Source of the DNA: W1P20-047 sp051878795
GTDB lineage: Bacteria > Actinomycetota > Coriobacteriia > Coriobacteriales > Eggerthellaceae
DNA length: 21,368 bases
Assembly (NCBI GenBank): GCA_051878795.1
Contig: JBJEKU010000027.1
Location: 1 to 21,368, forward strand
Direction of reading: 5' to 3'
The translations under genes and the position numbers were made by a program. Positions 20,443-21,368 of the stretch are shown here, piece after piece. Numbering within the stretch: the stretch's first letter is position 1; each line of letters begins with the position of its first letter. Under the pieces are notes generated by a model. The model was not told the origin of the DNA and searched no databases. It worked only from the letters and a program-made list of their open reading frames with translations.

Positions 20443-21368
20443 GTGGCGCAAGCAGAAAAAACAGCTCCCACCAGCCTTTATAGGAGCCGCCGAAGCTTCG
20501 CGAAGATTCCCGACGTCATGGATGTCCCGAACCTGATCGCCATCCAGACCGAGAGCTTCAAGTGGTTCACCGAAGAAGGCTTGGACCAGGCTTTCAACGA
20601 CATCTGCCCCATCGAGAGCAGCTCGAAGAACATGCGTGTCGAAATCGGCAACCACAAGTTCGGCGAGCCGCAGTACAGCGTTGATGAATGCAAGCTCAAG
20701 GACGTATCCTACCAGGCTTCGCTCATGGCGGAAGTGCGTTTCATCAATCTGGATACCGGCGAGATGAAGGAGCAGGAAGTATTCATGGGCGATTTCCCGC
20801 TCATGACCTCCCGCGGCACCTTCATCATCAACGGCACCGAGCGCGTCGTCGTCTCCCAGCTGGTCCGCAGCCCCGGCGTCTATTTCGGCTCTGAGCGCGA
20901 CAAGACCAGCGACAAGACCATCTACAACGCGAAGATCATCCCTTCCCGCGGTGCATGGCTGGAATTCGAAACCGACAAGCGCGACATCCTGTCCGTCCGT
21001 ATCGATCGCAAGCGCAAGCAGCCTGCGACCCTGCTGCTGCGCGCACTGGGCCTGGCGGAAACCCGCGAAGAGATCATCGAGCTTCTGGGCAGCAGCGAAA
21101 TGGTGCTGCGCACGCTCGACCGCGACCCCGCCACCACCCGCGATGAATCCCTGATCGAGCTGTACAAGCGCTTCCGTCCGGGCGAGCCGCCCACGATCGA
21201 CAATGCGCGCACCCTGCTCGACGGCCTGTTCTTCAACCCCCAGCGCTACAACCTGGCGAAGGTCGGCCGCTATAAGATCAACAAGAAGCTGGGCTTCGAT
21301 CCTGACAACGACTCCTCCACGTTGACCCAGGAAGACATCGTCGAGACCATGCGCTACATCATCGCCCT
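20443..21368 (+). CDS. rpoB: RNA polymerase beta subunit (partial, 3' end beyond the window)
   Basis: From the GTG at 20443 the frame is open to the window edge (308 codons). The translation is plainly RpoB. It has the N-terminal PNLIAIQTESFKWF segment, FMGDFPLMTSRGTFIINGTERVVVSQLVRSPGVYF, and the following DKTIYNAKIIPSRGAWLEFE of the beta1 lobe. The start is supported by AAAGGAGGA at 20426-20434, nine bases upstream. The next methionine lies well inside the conserved region. Beta is the catalytic partner of beta-prime, and rpoC is expected after it. Upstream is a divergent YacP-like gene rather than rplJ-rplL, so this rpoB has its own promoter. Confidence 0.98.
   Translation, partial: MAQAEKTAPTSLYRSRRSFAKIPDVMDVPNLIAIQTESFKWFTEEGLDQAFNDICPIESSSKNMRVEIGNHKFGEPQYSVDECKLKDVSYQASLMAEVRFINLDTGEMKEQEVFMGDFPLMTSRGTFIINGTERVVVSQLVRSPGVYFGSERDKTSDKTIYNAKIIPSRGAWLEFETDKRDILSVRIDRKRKQPATLLLRALGLAETREEIIELLGSSEMVLRTLDRDPATTRDESLIELYKRFRPGEPPTIDNARTLLDGLFFNPQRYNLAKVGRYKINKKLGFDPDNDSSTLTQEDIVETMRYIIA

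Overview
The window is a G+C-rich bacterial chromosome segment with tightly packed, mostly housekeeping genes. The best guess is a gut actinobacterium of the Coriobacteriia (Eggerthellaceae-like). This is an inference from four things: the high G+C codon use; a cobalamin-dependent methyltransferase operon with a Tat-type lipoprotein; a large proline/alanine-rich dnaX followed by ybaB and recR; and an rpoB that is not preceded by rplJ-rplL. No CRISPR array, insertion sequence, prophage gene or transposase was seen.

Positions 1-1298 hold the 3' end of an unrecognised gene, a gene for ten 23-residue BspA-type leucine-rich repeats, and an unusually AT-rich regulatory region. Positions 1299-5957 form the most distinctive unit. 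It has a UroD-fold zinc methyltransferase, its cognate corrinoid protein, and a complete NitT/TauT-type ABC importer (ATPase, Tat lipoprotein binding protein, permease). The simplest reading is that the importer brings in a methylated compound whose methyl group is then moved onto or off the corrinoid protein. The substrate is unknown, and no reductive activator or second methyltransferase is present in the window. A terminator separates this unit from a CobW-family GTPase (6143-7066), a possible metal chaperone.

Positions 7067-8753 hold a PAP2 phosphatase (minus strand), the small SRP RNA and a DedA membrane protein. Positions 8787-13404 are a DNA replication/repair cluster: dnaX, ybaB, recR and a dGTPase-like HD hydrolase. 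A 367-base gap follows, with overlapping inverted repeats and a strong minus-strand promoter that suggests a small RNA. Next are a single tRNA-Val(TAC) and a MATE transporter gene (both minus), divergent from mntP across a symmetric AT-rich palindrome that supplies a TATAAT on each strand.

Positions 16233-20177 hold a universal stress protein, mtnA, a YfcE-like phosphodiesterase (minus), rlmB and a YacP-like NYN nuclease (minus). Just past the phosphodiesterase stop codon lies a piece with the geometry of a tRNA 3' end, possibly a relic or attachment scar. The window ends inside rpoB, which has a clear promoter and Shine-Dalgarno sequence. Starts were moved from the longest open frame to sites with better ribosome binding sequences for the permease, dGTPase, MATE and stress-protein genes.
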